The notes under the pieces were generated by a model that had not been told where the DNA came from, did no database searches, and saw only the letters and a program-made list of their open reading frames with translations. This document shows, piece after piece, positions 22,259 through 36,210 of a DNA stretch of 53,543 nt. The stretch comes from Exiguobacterium qingdaonense (GTDB lineage Bacteria > Bacillota > Bacilli > Exiguobacteriales > Exiguobacteriaceae), in contig NZ_JACSKY010000013.1 of NCBI RefSeq assembly GCF_018617855.1, positions 1 through 53,543 on the forward strand. The letters are read 5' to 3'. The position numbers were made by a program, and so were the translations under genes. How positions within the stretch are numbered: position 1 is the first letter of the stretch; each line of letters begins with the position of its first letter.

Positions 22259-23446
22259 TTACTCGATGATTTCTGTTACTGAACCAGCACCTACAGTACG
22301 GCCACCCTCACGGATAGAGAAACGTGTACCGTCTTCGATCGCGATTGTAGAAATCAATTCGACCGTCAACTCGATGTTGTCTCCTGGCATTACCATTTCA
22401 GTACCTTCTGGAAGGTGAACGATACCTGTTACGTCAGTTGTACGGAAGTAGAACTGCGGGCGGTAGTTCGCGAAGAATGGCGTGTGACGGCCACCTTCTT
22501 CTTTAGAAAGAACGTAGATTGATGCTTTGAATTTTGAGTGTGGTGTGATTGAACCTGGCTTAGCAAGTACTTGTCCACGCTCGATGTCGTCACGTGATAC
22601 ACCACGGAGAAGTGCACCGATGTTGTCGCCAGCTTCAGCATAGTCAAGAAGCTTACGGAACATCTCTACACCTGTACATACAGTTTTCTTCGTTTCTTCT
22701 GTAAGACCAACGATTTCGATCTCGTCGTTGACGCGGAGAACACCACGCTCAACACGACCAGTCGCTACAGTACCACGACCAGTGATTGAGAATACGTCCT
22801 CAACAGGCATCATGAAGTCTTTGTCTGTGTCACGAACTGGTTCTGGGATGTACTCATCAACAGCGTTCATGAGTTCCATAACTTTTTCTTCCCACTGAGC
22901 TTCACCGTTAAGTGCGCCAAGTGCAGAACCTTTGATTACAGGGAGGTCATCGCCTGGGAAGTCGTATTCAGAAAGAAGTTCACGGATTTCCATTTCAACG
23001 AGTTCGAGGAGCTCTTCGTCGTCTACCATGTCAACTTTGTTCATGAAGACTACGATGTAAGGAACACCTACTTGACGTGAAAGAAGGATGTGCTCACGTG
23101 TTTGTGGCATTGGGCCATCTGTTGCAGAAACAACGAGGATTGCGCCGTCCATTTGAGCAGCACCAGTGATCATGTTTTTAACATAGTCAGCGTGTCCTGG
23201 GCAGTCAACGTGTGCGTAGTGACGCTTTTCAGTTTCGTACTCGATGTGAGCTGTTGCGATTGTGATACCGCGCTCGCGCTCTTCTGGAGCACCATCGATT
23301 TGGTCAAACTTAGTAGCTGTTTTCCCTTGTGCACGTGAAAGTACAGCAGAGATTGCTGCAGTCAAAGTTGTTTTACCGTGGTCAACGTGGCCAATTGTAC
23401 CAATGTTAACGTGCGGCTTAGAACGGTCGAATTTTTCTTTACCCAT
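22259..23446 (-). CDS. tuf: elongation factor Tu
   Basis: A 395-residue EF-Tu that carries aminoacyl-tRNA to the ribosome. G1 GHVDHGKT, G2 [14 protein letters not shown]3 [10 protein letters not shown]4 NKVDMVD and G5 GSALGAL are all present, followed by the two beta-barrel domains. AGAGGAGG lies upstream of the ATG. It ends the rpsL-rpsG-fusA-tuf operon. Confidence 0.99.
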   Translation of the reverse strand: MGKEKFDRSKPHVNIGTIGHVDHGKTTLTAAISAVLSRAQGKTATKFDQIDGAPEERERGITIATAHIEYETEKRHYAHVDCPGHADYVKNMITGAAQMDGAILVVSATDGPMPQTREHILLSRQVGVPYIVVFMNKVDMVDDEELLELVEMEIRELLSEYDFPGDDLPVIKGSALGALNGEAQWEEKVMELMNAVDEYIPEPVRDTDKDFMMPVEDVFSITGRGTVATGRVERGVLRVNDEIEIVGLTEETKKTVCTGVEMFRKLLDYAEAGDNIGALLRGVSRDDIERGQVLAKPGSITPHSKFKASIYVLSKEEGGRHTPFFANYRPQFYFRTTDVTGIVHLPEGTEMVMPGDNIELTVELISTIAIEDGTRFSIREGGRTVGAGSVTEIIE

Positions 23447-23477
23447 TCTAGATTCCTCCTCTATTAAACGATTAGTT

Positions 23478-23513
23478 TTATTTAACTAGGAAGACGTAGG
23501 CTACTTTTAACAT
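23478..23513 (-). CDS. possible 11-codon leader peptide upstream of tuf
   Basis: Between fusA and tuf the minus strand has AAGGAGG, four bases, then an ATG opening [11 protein letters not shown] and a TAA. The ribosome site is strong but the spacing is short. The mini-ORF lies inside a hairpin (23488-23523) that would hide the same AAGGAGG. It could be a translated leader that affects tuf expression, or chance; I have no evidence of conservation. Confidence 0.3.
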   Translation of the reverse strand: MLKVAYVFLVK

Positions 23514-23523
23514 ACGTCCTCCT
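23488..23523 (-). other. 11-bp hairpin in the fusA-tuf gap
   Basis: Minus strand: AGGAGGACGTA pairs with TACGTCTTCCT (one G-T), loop of 14 bases. No T run follows. The 5' arm contains the ribosome-site-like AAGGAGG, so the fold would sequester it. Possible regulatory or processing element before tuf. Confidence 0.6.
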
Positions 23524-23559
23524 TAGCTTACAACAATCAATCTAGCGATACAACCGTTA

Positions 23560-25638
23560 TTAGCCGTTCGCTTTTTTGACGATTTCTTCAGCGATTGATT
23601 TCGGTACTTCTTCGTAGTGATCGAAGTGCATCGAGTACGTTCCGCGTCCTTGCGTACGTGAACGAAGTGATGTTGCGTAACCGAACATTTCTGAAAGTGG
23701 GATCATCGCTTTAACGACTTGTGCGTTACCGCGAGCTTCCATACCTTCTACGCGTCCACGGCGTGACGTGACGTCACCCATGATGTCACCCATGTATTCT
23801 TCAGGGATAACAACTTCAACACGCATCATCGGCTCAAGGATGACAGCTTTCGCTTGGTCCTTAAGTTGTTTAACCGCCATCGAAGCAGCAACTTTAAACG
23901 CCATCTCGTTCGAGTCGACATCGTGGTACGATCCGAATACGAGACGAGCTTTAACGTCTACTACTGGGTAACCAGCAAGGATACCGTTTTCGAGAGCTTC
24001 TTCAATCCCGTTTTGAACAGCTGGGACGTATTCACGTGGTACAACACCACCGACGATCTTGTTCTCGAACTCAAATCCAGCGCCTTCTTCGTTCGGCTCG
24101 AATTCTACGACAACGTGACCGTACTGACCGCGTCCACCCGACTGACGAACGAATTTCGAATCGATCTTCGCAGCGCCACGGATTGTTTCACGGTAAGCAA
24201 CTTGTGGTGCACCAACGTTTGCTTCTACTTTGAATTCGCGACGCATACGGTCAACGAGGATATCAAGGTGAAGCTCACCCATACCAGAGATGATCGTTTG
24301 ACCAGTCTCAGGGTTTGTTTCAGTGCGGAATGTTGGATCTTCTTCTGCGAGTTTCGCAAGAGCTTGACCCATCTTATCTTGGTCTGCTTTCGATTTAGGC
24401 TCGATTGCAACCGAGATAACTGGTTCTGGGAACGTCATTGATTCGAGAACGATATTATCTTTCTCTGTACAGAGCGTGTCACCAGTAGTCGTGTCTTTGA
24501 AACCAACAGCTGCGGCGATGTCACCAGCATATACCATTGGAATCTCTTCACGGCTGTTTGCGTGCATTTGAAGGATACGACCGAGACGCTCGCGCTTCCC
24601 TTTAGTCGAGTTCTTCACGTATGATCCTGCTTCAGCTGTACCAGAGTACACGCGGAAGAACGTCAATTTACCGACGTAAGGGTCAGTCATAACTTTGAAC
24701 GCAAGAGCAGAGAATGGAGCTTCATCAGAAGGCTCACGTGTGATTTCTTCTTCTGTATCGAGGTTGATCCCTTTGATTGACTCAACATCAACTGGTGATG
24801 GGAGGTAATCGACAACGGCGTTAAGCATGAGCTGAACACCTTTGTTCTTGAAGGCAGAACCGACGAGTACAGGGTAGAATTCAACGCTAAGTGTCGCTTG
24901 ACGGATCGCAGCTTTCAATTCTTCGATTGAAATCTCTTCCCCTTCAAGGTACTTCATCATCAATTCTTCGTTGAAGTCAGCAACACCCTCGATCAATTGA
25001 CCGCGAAGCTCTTCAGCTTGGTCAGCCATGTCAGCTGGGAAGCCGTCGATGATCTCGATGTCTGTACCGAGGTCGTTGTTGTACATGTAAGTCTTCATCT
25101 CGACGAGGTCGATGATTCCTTTGAATTCGTCCTCTGCTCCGATTGGGAGTTGGATCGCGTAAGCGTTCGCTTGGAGGCGCTCATGAAGCGTCTTCACAGA
25201 GTACAAGAAGTCTGCACCGATCTTATCCATCTTGTTGACGAATACGACACGTGGTACACCATATGTCGTCGCTTGACGCCATACAGTTTCTGTTTGTGGT
25301 TCTACACCTGACTGAGCGTCAAGTACAGCAACAGCACCATCAAGTACGCGAAGTGAACGTTCAACTTCTACTGTGAAGTCTACGTGTCCAGGTGTATCGA
25401 TGATGTTTACACGGTGGTTGTTCCACTGTGCAGTTGTCGCAGCTGAAGTGATCGTGATTCCACGCTCTTGCTCCTGCTCCATCCAGTCCATTTGTGAAGC
25501 ACCTTCGTGCGTTTCACCAATTTTATGGATACGACCTGTGTAATAAAGAATACGTTCAGTTGTTGTCGTTTTACCGGCATCGATGTGAGCCATGATCCCG
25601 ATGTTACGAGTATTCTTTAGGGAGAATTCTCTTGCCAT
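23560..25638 (-). CDS. fusA: elongation factor G
   Basis: A 692-residue translocase GTPase. G1 [23 protein letters not shown] (switch 1), DTPGHVDFT (G3), NKMDKIGAD (G4) are intact, followed by domains II-V. I chose ATG 25638 ([14 protein letters not shown]), preceded by AAGGAGA; the in-frame extension to 25683 is not part of the family. It lies between rpsG and tuf. Confidence 0.98.
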   Translation of the reverse strand: MAREFSLKNTRNIGIMAHIDAGKTTTTERILYYTGRIHKIGETHEGASQMDWMEQEQERGITITSAATTAQWNNHRVNIIDTPGHVDFTVEVERSLRVLDGAVAVLDAQSGVEPQTETVWRQATTYGVPRVVFVNKMDKIGADFLYSVKTLHERLQANAYAIQLPIGAEDEFKGIIDLVEMKTYMYNNDLGTDIEIIDGFPADMADQAEELRGQLIEGVADFNEELMMKYLEGEEISIEELKAAIRQATLSVEFYPVLVGSAFKNKGVQLMLNAVVDYLPSPVDVESIKGINLDTEEEITREPSDEAPFSALAFKVMTDPYVGKLTFFRVYSGTAEAGSYVKNSTKGKRERLGRILQMHANSREEIPMVYAGDIAAAVGFKDTTTGDTLCTEKDNIVLESMTFPEPVISVAIEPKSKADQDKMGQALAKLAEEDPTFRTETNPETGQTIISGMGELHLDILVDRMRREFKVEANVGAPQVAYRETIRGAAKIDSKFVRQSGGRGQYGHVVVEFEPNEEGAGFEFENKIVGGVVPREYVPAVQNGIEEALENGILAGYPVVDVKARLVFGSYHDVDSNEMAFKVAASMAVKQLKDQAKAVILEPMMRVEVVIPEEYMGDIMGDVTSRRGRVEGMEARGNAQVVKAMIPLSEMFGYATSLRSRTQGRGTYSMHFDHYEEVPKSIAEEIVKKANG

Positions 25639-25705
25639 ACTGGGTATTCTCCTTCCGCATGTTTGATTTTCGTGTGCTGGCACACGATATGATTATACCC
25701 GAAAG

Positions 25706-25736
25706 CCACTCCGTTAAGCCATGCTTGGCGGAGTGG
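25706..25736 (-). other. hairpin between rpsG and fusA
   Basis: Minus strand: CCACTCCG, then AAGC-ATG-GCTT inside, then CGGAGTGG, giving an 8-bp outer and 4-bp inner stem. No T run follows. A TATAAT lies just after it at about 25697-25692 but without a convincing -35. May be a processing or attenuation element within the str operon. Confidence 0.5.
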
Positions 25737-25750
25737 ACTTTACGATTAAA

Positions 25751-26218
25751 TTACCAACGATAGTGAGCAAACGCTTTGTTTGCTTCTGCCATCTTATGCA
25801 TGTCTTCGCGTCTCTTAACAGATGCACCAGTGTTGTTGGCTGCATCCATGATTTCGTTCGCGATACGTTGCTCCATCGTCTTTTCGTTGCGGAGACGAGC
25901 GTAGTTTACGAGGTAACGAAGGCCAAGTGTTGTACGGCGCTCAGGGCGAACTTCAACAGGAACTTGGTAGTTAGCTCCACCTACACGGCGTGCCTTAACT
26001 TCAAGAACAGGCATGATGTTGTTCATTGCTTCTTCGAATACTTCCATAGGCTCTTTACCTGAACGTTCAGCAATGATGCCAAATGCGTTGTAAATGATTG
26101 TTTGGGCTGTACCTTTTTTACCGTCTAACATGACACGGTTGATGAGGCGAGTTACCAATTTCGAGTTGTAGATCGGATCTGCGATAACGTCACGACGTTC
26201 TGCACGATTTTTACGCAT
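25751..26218 (-). CDS. rpsG: 30S ribosomal protein S7
   Basis: A 155-residue S7, the assembly initiator of the 30S head. [20 protein letters not shown] and the beta-hairpin [19 protein letters not shown] are diagnostic. It lies 48 bases after rpsL. Confidence 0.98.
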   Translation of the reverse strand: MRKNRAERRDVIADPIYNSKLVTRLINRVMLDGKKGTAQTIIYNAFGIIAERSGKEPMEVFEEAMNNIMPVLEVKARRVGGANYQVPVEVRPERRTTLGLRYLVNYARLRNEKTMEQRIANEIMDAANNTGASVKRREDMHKMAEANKAFAHYRW

Positions 26219-26266
26219 CCGAGTACCCTCCTTTCAAAGTTTCAATTGTATTTTAGATAGCGAGAA

Positions 26267-26689
26267 TTACTTCTTCGCAGCTTTCGGACGTTTCGTACCG
26301 TATTTAGAACGGCCTTGCATACGTCCATCAACACCTGCAGTGTCAAGCGCACCACGAACGATGTGGTAACGTACCCCTGGTAAGTCTTTTACACGTCCTC
26401 CACGGATAAGAACAACGCTGTGCTCTTGAAGGTTGTGGCCAATACCTGGGATGTACGCAGTCACTTCGATTTGGTTAGTCAAACGAACACGAGCATACTT
26501 ACGAAGCGCCGAGTTCGGTTTCTTCGGAGTCATTGTACCAACACGTGTACAAACACCACGTTTTTGTGGTGAGCTCACGTTTGTTTGTGACTTGATGAAA
26601 CTGTTGTAACCTTTGTTAAGTGCTGGAGAGTCAGATTTCACGACTTTCGATTTACGTCCTTTACGGACTAACTGGTTAATAGTAGGCAT
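26267..26689 (-). CDS. rpsL: 30S ribosomal protein S12
   Basis: A 140-residue S12 of the decoding centre. The loops [17 protein letters not shown] and [17 protein letters not shown] carry the wild-type Lys residues whose changes give streptomycin resistance, so a sensitive form is predicted. It follows a strong promoter and a leader of about 245 bases; the L7Ae-like gene normally located before it is absent. Confidence 0.98.
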   Translation of the reverse strand: MPTINQLVRKGRKSKVVKSDSPALNKGYNSFIKSQTNVSSPQKRGVCTRVGTMTPKKPNSALRKYARVRLTNQIEVTAYIPGIGHNLQEHSVVLIRGGRVKDLPGVRYHIVRGALDTAGVDGRMQGRSKYGTKRPKAAKK

Positions 26690-26936
26690 CTTTGAAGATC
26701 CTCCCTTCCTGAATGTTGCTATTTTCTAGTCCCACCGACCCGGGTGGTTCATTTAAGGTCATAACGAAACGTTTTTACGAGGCGTAGGCATTCCATGACC
26801 TCGCAAAAACGTGAGTTATACCTTGAAAGTGGCAATTGTAGCAGCCAAACCTTCCCGTAGAAAGTTCGGATGGACGTCCAAGTAGCTTGCCGACTGCTGG
26901 ACATCGTTGTCGTCGACAACAACCGATTGGCGGCAC
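26690..26936 (-). ncRNA. long structured leader of the str operon
   Basis: About 247 bases between the predicted transcription start and rpsL contain no credible gene. The main visible feature is a 14-bp hairpin (26769-26812; ACGTTTTTGCGAGG pairing CCTCGTAAAAACGT with one G-T, 16-base loop). A smaller dyad, GTTGTCG-A-CGACAAC on the minus strand, occurs near 26903-26917. The T content follows the first arm rather than the second, so the large hairpin is not a classic minus-strand terminator. Function unknown. Confidence 0.5.
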
Positions 26937-26942
26937 TAAATC

Positions 26943-26971
26943 ATAGTAGCACCGCCAAACTGTGCTGTCAA
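26943..26971 (-). promoter_or_regulatory. str operon promoter (rpsL-rpsG-fusA-tuf)
   Basis: TTGACA (26971-26966), 17-base spacer, TACTAT (26948-26943) on the minus strand, nine bases after the rpoC stop. Strong sigma-A match. Confidence 0.88.
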
Positions 26972-26979
26972 GACGTATT

Positions 26980-29900
26980 TTATTCGACGGTAGTATCTTC
27001 GAGCGCAACCGGTGCCTCATCTTCTTCGAGTTCCACATCACGGTACACGGCCATTCCAGTACCAGCCGGAACGAGCTTACCGATGATGACGTTCTCTTTG
27101 AGTCCGAGGAGATAGTCGCGTTTCCCTTTGATTGCCGCATCTGTCAAGACGCGAGTCGTTTCCTGGAACGAAGCCGCTGAGAGGAACGAATCTGTCTCAA
27201 GTGAGGCTTTCGTGATCCCGAGAAGGACTGGTTTCGCAGTCGCAGGATGCTTCCCATCACGAATCGCATCTTTGCACGCCTCTTTGAAGACGCTGATGTC
27301 AACGAGTGATCCAGGGAGAAGCGGAGTGTCTCCTGATTCGATGACTTTGACACGACGAAGCATTTGGCGAACCATGACCTCAACGTGTTTATCACCGATT
27401 TCTACCCCTTGCATCCGGTATACTTTTTGAACTTCTTGGAGAAGATAGTTCTGAACACCAGACACACCACGGACGGCGAGCAATTCTTTCGGATCGATCG
27501 AACCTTCCGTGAAGACTTCACCGGCTTCTACTGTGTCACCGATTTGAACGCGGAGACGCGCTCCGAATGGAATCGTGTATGAACGAGTCTCACTGAATCC
27601 TTCGACCGTGAGTTCACGCTTGTCACGCGATTCTGTGAAGTCGATGACCGTACCAGAGATTTCCGAGATGACCGCTTGACCTTTCGGGTTACGGGCTTCG
27701 AATACCTCTTGGATACGTGGAAGACCTTGTGTGATATCGTCTCCGGCAACCCCACCTGTGTGGAAGGTACGCATCGTAAGCTGCGTTCCTGGCTCACCGA
27801 TTGATTGTGCGGCGATGATACCGACGGCTTCTCCGACTTCAACGTTCGACCCAGTCGCCAAGTTGCGGCCGTAACATTTCTTACATACGCCGTGTGACGT
27901 GTTACATGTAAAGGCTGTACGGATTTCAACTTGCTCGACACCCGCATCGACGATGATGCGTGCGATGTCTTCTGTGATCAATTCGTTCTTATCGATCAAC
28001 ACTTCGCCCGTTTCAGGGTGTGTGACCGTTTCAAACGATGTACGCCCGACGAGACGGTCGTACAAGCTTTCGATTTCTTCCGTACCTTCGCGGAGTGCAG
28101 AAACGCGGATTCCGCGGTCCGTTCCACAATCTTCCTCACGAATGATGACATCTTGCGCGACGTCGACGAGACGACGTGTCAAGTAACCTGAATCGGCTGT
28201 CTTCAAGGCTGTATCGGCAAGACCTTTACGCGCCCCGTGAGTCGAGATGAAGTACTCTTGAACCGTCAGACCTTCACGGAACGACGATTTGATTGGAAGT
28301 TCGATGATGCGACCAGATGGAGCGGCCATCAAACCACGCATACCCGCGAGCTGCGTAAAGTTCGATGCGTTACCACGGGCACCAGAGTCAGACATCATGA
28401 AAATCGGGTTCAAGCGGTTGAGGGATCTCATCAATCGAGATTGAATTTCATCCTTCGCTTCGTTCCAAGCACGAACAACGCGCTCATAACGTTCATCTTC
28501 TGTGATGAGACCACGACGGAACGACTTCATGATTTGGTCGACTTGTTTTTGCGCCTCATCAAGAATCTCTTGTTTGTCCGGAAGTACGATGATATCAGCA
28601 ATACCAACCGTCACACCGGCCTTCGTCGAATGCTTGAAGCCGAGGTCTTTCATTCGGTCAAGCATGCGGCTTGTTTCAGTCGTTTCAAACTTCTGGAACA
28701 CTTCCGCGATGACTTTTCCAAGGAATCCTTTTTTGAACGGGTCGATGATTGAGCGTGATGCGATTTCTTCCGCAACGTTCGCTCCTTTATCGATGAAGTA
28801 CTTGTCAGGTGTTGCCTCTTGCAAGTTTTCCATCGTCGGCTCGTTCAAGTATGGGAACGTGTTTGGCAAGATTTCGTTGAAGATCATCTTACCAACAGTC
28901 GTAATGAGCAATTTCTCGTTTTGTTCGTCTGTGAACGTCGGGTTGTTGAGTGTGCGTGCCGGAAGTGCCACACGCGAGTGCAAGTGGACATAACCGTTTT
29001 GGTACGCAATCAACGCTTCGTTTACGTTCGAGAACACTTTTCCTTGACCGATTGCATCTTCACGTTCGAGTGAGATGTAGTAGTTACCGAGGACCATATC
29101 CTGCGATGGCGTAACGACTGGTTTTCCGTCTTTCGGGTTCAAGATGTTCTGTGCAGCGAGCATGAGAAGGCGTGCTTCCGCTTGTGCTTCTGCAGAGAGC
29201 GGAACGTGGACGGCCATTTGGTCACCATCGAAGTCGGCGTTATAAGCCGTACATACGAGTGGGTGCAGACGAATCGCACGACCTTCAACAAGAATCGGTT
29301 CGAATGCTTGAATACCAAGGCGGTGAAGCGTCGGGGCACGGTTCAAGAGAACCGGATGCTCACGAATGACTTCTTCAAGGACGCCCCAGATTTCAGGTTG
29401 CATCTTCTCGATTTTGCGTTTAGCGTTCTTGATGTTTGAAGCGATGCCACGACCGACAAGCTCTTTCATCACGAACGGTTTGAAGAGTTCAAGTGCCATC
29501 TCTTTTGGAAGACCACACTGATACATCTTCAAGTTCGGACCTACGACGATAACCGAACGTCCTGAATAGTCGACCCGTTTACCGAGAAGGTTTTGACGGA
29601 AACGACCTTGTTTCCCTTTCAACATGTGTGAAAGCGATTTGAGCGGACGGTTACCAGGACCTGTTACCGGACGACCACGACGACCGTTGTCGATGAGGGC
29701 GTCAACCGCTTCTTGAAGCATACGCTTCTCGTTTTGCACGATGATGTTCGGCGCGCCGAGGTCGAGCAAACGTTTGAGGCGGTTGTTCCGGTTGATGACT
29801 CGACGATACAAGTCGTTCAAGTCAGATGTCGCAAAGCGTCCACCGTCGAGCTGTACCATCGGGCGAAGCTCTGGTGGGATGACAGGAAGTACTTCAAGGA

Positions 29901-30579
29901 TCATCCAGTCAGGATTGTTTCCTGAAGTGAAGAATGCATCGAGAACTTCCAGGCGCTTGATCGCACGTGTACGACGTTGACCTTGGACTGTTTTCAACTC
30001 TTCACGAAGCTCGCTCACTTCTTTTTCAAGATTGACGTCTTGGAGAAGTGTGCGGATGGCTTCAGCACCCATGTCTGCTTTGAAGTCGCTACCGTATTTC
30101 TCACGATAGAGACGGAATTCTTTTTCCGAGAGAAGTTGTTTCTTCTCAAGCGGAGTATCACCTGGCTCCGTTACCACGTAAGATGCGAAGTAAATGACTT
30201 CTTCAAGTGCACGTGGTGACATGTCGAGAACAAGCCCCATGCGGCTTGGAATCCCTTTGAAGTACCAGATGTGCGAAACTGGTGCCGCGAGCTCGATATG
30301 GCCCATTCGCTCGCGACGCACTTTCGCTTTCGTCACTTCAACGCCACAGCGGTCACAAATGACTCCTTTATAACGGATTCGTTTGTATTTCCCACAGTAA
30401 CATTCCCAGTCTTTCGTAGGACCGAAGATTCGTTCACAGAACAATCCGTCCTTCTCTGGTTTAAGTGTACGATAGTTGATCGTTTCCGGCTTTTTAACTT
30501 CACCGTAAGACCACGAACGGATCTTCTCTGATGAAGCCAAGCCGATTTTCATATATTCAAATCGATTAACATCTACCAA
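26980..30579 (-). CDS. rpoC: RNA polymerase beta' subunit
   Basis: A 1199-residue beta' subunit. The N-terminal zinc ribbon ([20 protein letters not shown]), the catalytic [16 protein letters not shown] motif that binds the active-site Mg ions, the second zinc site (CGTDRG ... [13 protein letters not shown]) and the trigger-loop region [15 protein letters not shown] are present. The start is TTG with GGGAGGT 7 bases before it, giving [11 protein letters not shown]; Bacillus also uses TTG here. It follows rpoB by 22 bases. Confidence 0.98.
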   Translation of the reverse strand: MVDVNRFEYMKIGLASSEKIRSWSYGEVKKPETINYRTLKPEKDGLFCERIFGPTKDWECYCGKYKRIRYKGVICDRCGVEVTKAKVRRERMGHIELAAPVSHIWYFKGIPSRMGLVLDMSPRALEEVIYFASYVVTEPGDTPLEKKQLLSEKEFRLYREKYGSDFKADMGAEAIRTLLQDVNLEKEVSELREELKTVQGQRRTRAIKRLEVLDAFFTSGNNPDWMILEVLPVIPPELRPMVQLDGGRFATSDLNDLYRRVINRNNRLKRLLDLGAPNIIVQNEKRMLQEAVDALIDNGRRGRPVTGPGNRPLKSLSHMLKGKQGRFRQNLLGKRVDYSGRSVIVVGPNLKMYQCGLPKEMALELFKPFVMKELVGRGIASNIKNAKRKIEKMQPEIWGVLEEVIREHPVLLNRAPTLHRLGIQAFEPILVEGRAIRLHPLVCTAYNADFDGDQMAVHVPLSAEAQAEARLLMLAAQNILNPKDGKPVVTPSQDMVLGNYYISLEREDAIGQGKVFSNVNEALIAYQNGYVHLHSRVALPARTLNNPTFTDEQNEKLLITTVGKMIFNEILPNTFPYLNEPTMENLQEATPDKYFIDKGANVAEEIASRSIIDPFKKGFLGKVIAEVFQKFETTETSRMLDRMKDLGFKHSTKAGVTVGIADIIVLPDKQEILDEAQKQVDQIMKSFRRGLITEDERYERVVRAWNEAKDEIQSRLMRSLNRLNPIFMMSDSGARGNASNFTQLAGMRGLMAAPSGRIIELPIKSSFREGLTVQEYFISTHGARKGLADTALKTADSGYLTRRLVDVAQDVIIREEDCGTDRGIRVSALREGTEEIESLYDRLVGRTSFETVTHPETGEVLIDKNELITEDIARIIVDAGVEQVEIRTAFTCNTSHGVCKKCYGRNLATGSNVEVGEAVGIIAAQSIGEPGTQLTMRTFHTGGVAGDDITQGLPRIQEVFEARNPKGQAVISEISGTVIDFTESRDKRELTVEGFSETRSYTIPFGARLRVQIGDTVEAGEVFTEGSIDPKELLAVRGVSGVQNYLLQEVQKVYRMQGVEIGDKHVEVMVRQMLRRVKVIESGDTPLLPGSLVDISVFKEACKDAIRDGKHPATAKPVLLGITKASLETDSFLSAASFQETTRVLTDAAIKGKRDYLLGLKENVIIGKLVPAGTGMAVYRDVELEEDEAPVALEDTTVE

Positions 30580-30601
30580 GGGGCCGACCTCCCTTTTCGC
30601 C

Positions 30602-34150
<3,549 letters not shown>

Positions 34151-34297
34151 CTGATTCACCTCTCAGACCCCCAATTCTTTAGCGAATTTTTCGGGCGTAA
34201 TAATCGAACATTGTCATTGAATGTCGCTCGTTTTCCGTCTCTAAAAAGCAGCAGACACGGCAGTTCCAAGCGAATTCCATTCCAATGGCATTTTATA

Positions 34298-34326
34298 ATG
34301 TTAGCATATACGTTATAGCGAGTCAA
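34298..34326 (-). promoter_or_regulatory. rpoBC promoter
   Basis: TTGACT (34326-34321), 17-base spacer ending TGC, TAACAT (34303-34298) on the minus strand. The TGn before the -10 strengthens it. Predicted start near 34291, giving a leader of about 140 bases to rpoB. Confidence 0.85.
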
Positions 34327-34343
34327 TAAGACTTCGCCGTTTG

Positions 34344-34940
34344 TCAAGACCGAATTGCCCGAAAAATAAAGTAACCTTTGTCTTTCGCGATTGTTTCGAC
34401 TTGACCAAACACCTCTTCTAACAATTTCTTAGCAGAAGGTGCTCCTTGTTTCTTTTGAATGACGACATAGATTGCTCCTCCAACGACCAAATGCGCATGA
34501 GCTTCACGCAAGATCGTATGGACGACTTGTTTCCCCGCACGAATCGGCGGATTGGTGACAATGGCGGCAAACCGTTCTCCCCCCACCGCGTCATACGCGT
34601 GAGAAAGCCGTGTTTCGACCGTCACTCCATTACGGGCGGCGTTTTGCTCAGAGAGCGCCAGCGCACGCTCATTCACATCAATGAGCAAGGCCTCACGCCC
34701 AGAGGCATCGGCAAGCGAGATCCCCATCGGACCATAGCCACAGCCTACATCTAAAATACGTCCTGAGACATCAGGCACTTCAAACGACTCAATTAAAAGA
34801 CGTGACCCAAAATCGACCGATCCTTTCGAGAACACACCGCGGTCCGAAGTGAAATGATACTCTTTCCCTCGCAACTCATACGTCCATGTCTCCGGGGCAC
34901 TTTCCGAACGTGGATCGTTCGTATAGTAATGATCTCCCAT
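34344..34940 (-). CDS. ybxB: RsmC-like class I SAM methyltransferase (YbxB)
   Basis: A 198-residue methyltransferase. SAM-binding motif I is ILDVGCGYGPMGISLA (about 66-81), and the catalytic VTNPPIRAGK carries the NPP(I/F) motif of enzymes that methylate exocyclic amino groups of bases in RNA. RsmC-type enzymes modify a guanine N2 in 16S rRNA; the exact target of the single-domain Firmicute form is not known to me. It stands between the rplL terminator and the rpoB promoter, as ybxB does in B. subtilis. Confidence 0.88.
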   Translation of the reverse strand: MGDHYYTNDPRSESAPETWTYELRGKEYHFTSDRGVFSKGSVDFGSRLLIESFEVPDVSGRILDVGCGYGPMGISLADASGREALLIDVNERALALSEQNAARNGVTVETRLSHAYDAVGGERFAAIVTNPPIRAGKQVVHTILREAHAHLVVGGAIYVVIQKKQGAPSAKKLLEEVFGQVETIAKDKGYFIFRAIRS

Positions 34941-34968
34941 GCGTTGAACCTCCTAACCCATTCTTCAA

Positions 34969-35000
34969 GGAAATAAAAGAAGCTCGCCGTGGCGAGCTTC
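34969..35000 (-). terminator. terminator after rplL
   Basis: Nine-bp perfect stem (GAAGCTCGC / GCGAGCTTC) with a four-base CACG loop, then TTTTATTT on the minus strand. It closes the rplJ-rplL transcript. Confidence 0.92.
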
Positions 35001-35019
35001 TATAGATTGTGAAGTTGAA

Positions 35020-35388
35020 TTACTTAACTTCAACAGATGCGCCAGCTTCTTCAAGCTTAGCTTTGATTGACTCAGCGTCTTCTTTAGAAACGCCTTCTTT
35101 GACTGGAGCCGGAGTTCCGTCAACGAGTGCTTTTGCTTCTTTGAGGCCAAGACCTGTGATTTCACGAACCGCTTTGATGACGTTGATTTTACCAGCGCCT
35201 GCGTTTGTGAGGACTACGTCGAATTCAGTTTGCTCTTCAGCTGCTGCGCCTGCGCCAGCACCTGCAACTGCTACTGGAGCTGCTGCTGATACGCCGAATT
35301 CTTCTTCGATTGTTTTTACGAGTTCGTTAAGTTCGAGAACCGTCATTGATTTGAGGTCTTCGATGAATTGCTCTTTGTTGAAAGCCAT
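35020..35388 (-). CDS. rplL: 50S ribosomal protein L7/L12
   Basis: A 122-residue stalk protein that recruits and activates translation GTPases. N-terminal dimerisation helices, the Ala/Gly-rich hinge (about 36-52, [18 protein letters not shown]) and the C-terminal factor-binding domain ([20 protein letters not shown]) are all clear. It follows rplJ by 58 bases and is ended by a strong terminator. Confidence 0.98.
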   Translation of the reverse strand: MAFNKEQFIEDLKSMTVLELNELVKTIEEEFGVSAAAPVAVAGAGAGAAAEEQTEFDVVLTNAGAGKINVIKAVREITGLGLKEAKALVDGTPAPVKEGVSKEDAESIKAKLEEAGASVEVK

Positions 35389-35446
35389 TATGGTTTTCCT
35401 CCTTTGATGTTGTGAAAAAGTTTTTTGTTACGCTACGCGACAAAAA

Positions 35447-35953
35447 TTAAGCAGACTGCTCTTCTTTTTGTTCTGCGATTGCATTTGTTGCGACTGCGAG
35501 CCCACGGATTGGAGCTTGAAGTACGCTGAGAAGCATCGAGAGAAGACCATCGCGTGATGGAAGTTCTGCAAGGGCTTTGATTTCTTCGAGTGAAGTCACT
35601 TTGCCTTCGATGATTCCGCCTTTAAGTTCGAGCGCTTTGTGCTCTTTCGAGAAGTCGTTCAAGATCTTCGCTGGAGCAACAACTTCTTCGTTAGAGAAGG
35701 CGATTGCTGTAGGACCAGTGAAGACTTCGTCAAGACCTTCGAAGTTCGACTGAGTAGCCGCGCGGCGAAGAAGACCGTTCTTGTAAACTTTGAACTCGAT
35801 TCCAGCTTCACGGAGTGATTTACGGAGTGTAGTCACTTCTTCAACTGTAAGTCCACGGTAGTCAACAACAACTGTTCCAACGCTCGCTTGCATTTTCTCA
35901 GCGATTTCATCGACGAGTGCCGATTTCTGAGCTACGATTTTTTCGTTTGCCAT
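35447..35953 (-). CDS. rplJ: 50S ribosomal protein L10
   Basis: A 168-residue base of the L7/L12 stalk. I chose ATG 35953 ([18 protein letters not shown]), preceded by AGGAGGT; the in-frame TTG upstream overlaps that site. [20 protein letters not shown] is the signature, and the C-terminal helix that binds L12 dimers follows. Expression is probably controlled by the L10-type leader upstream. Confidence 0.97.
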   Translation of the reverse strand: MANEKIVAQKSALVDEIAEKMQASVGTVVVDYRGLTVEEVTTLRKSLREAGIEFKVYKNGLLRRAATQSNFEGLDEVFTGPTAIAFSNEEVVAPAKILNDFSKEHKALELKGGIIEGKVTSLEEIKALAELPSRDGLLSMLLSVLQAPIRGLAVATNAIAEQKEEQSA

Positions 35954-36012
35954 GTGTTTGCACCTCCTAGTCAATTCTTATACCGGACGAGAGGCTGCTC
36001 TCCAAAAGAAAT

Positions 36013-36036
36013 CCCTCGTATGAAGACATACGAGGG
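36013..36036 (-). terminator. attenuator hairpin in the rplJL leader
   Basis: Perfect 10-bp stem CCCTCGTATG / CATACGAGGG with a TCTT loop on the minus strand, then ATTTCTTTT. It lies between the L10-binding segment and rplJ, as expected of a leader attenuator that L10-L12 would promote. Confidence 0.75.
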
Positions 36037-36155
36037 CGTAATTGTTTGAAAGTAAACCTGTGACAACAGGCTCAAGTTCGAGCAAAGACACCTCGGAAGG
36101 GTTTACGGACCGATGTCCACCTTCTGTCTACGGTAATCCAACATATTCGGTTGAA
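36037..36155 (-). ncRNA. L10-type autoregulatory leader
   Basis: The leader between the rplJ promoter and the attenuator contains a segment near 36140-36075 with AGAAGGTGGACATCGG and CCCTTCCGAGGTGTC, resembling the L10 leader in which L10-(L12)4 binds a kink-turn motif. Boundaries are approximate and the assignment rests on motif memory plus location, not on a covariance search. Confidence 0.6.
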
Positions 36156-36163
36156 CGTGTATT

Positions 36164-36192
36164 ACTTTATCAGCGGTGTCACACGTTGTCAA
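36164..36192 (-). promoter_or_regulatory. rplJ-rplL promoter
   Basis: TTGACA (36192-36187), 17-base spacer, TAAAGT (36169-36164) on the minus strand, 19 bases after the rplA stop. Transcription of rplJL is thus at least partly separate from rplK-rplA. Confidence 0.87.
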
Positions 36193-36210
36193 CAATTTAT
36201 TTCAACAAGA

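Noticed and set aside
23854-24441. Long plus-strand ORF (195 codons) opposite fusA
   Set aside because: It mirrors a highly conserved coding strand, has no ribosome site or family resemblance, and is a shadow of fusA.
26775-27140. Minus-strand ORF (121 codons) across the rpoC end and rpsL leader, considered as the missing L7Ae-like gene
   Set aside because: Its sequence shows none of the L7Ae motifs and it overlaps rpoC in another frame by more than 150 bases.
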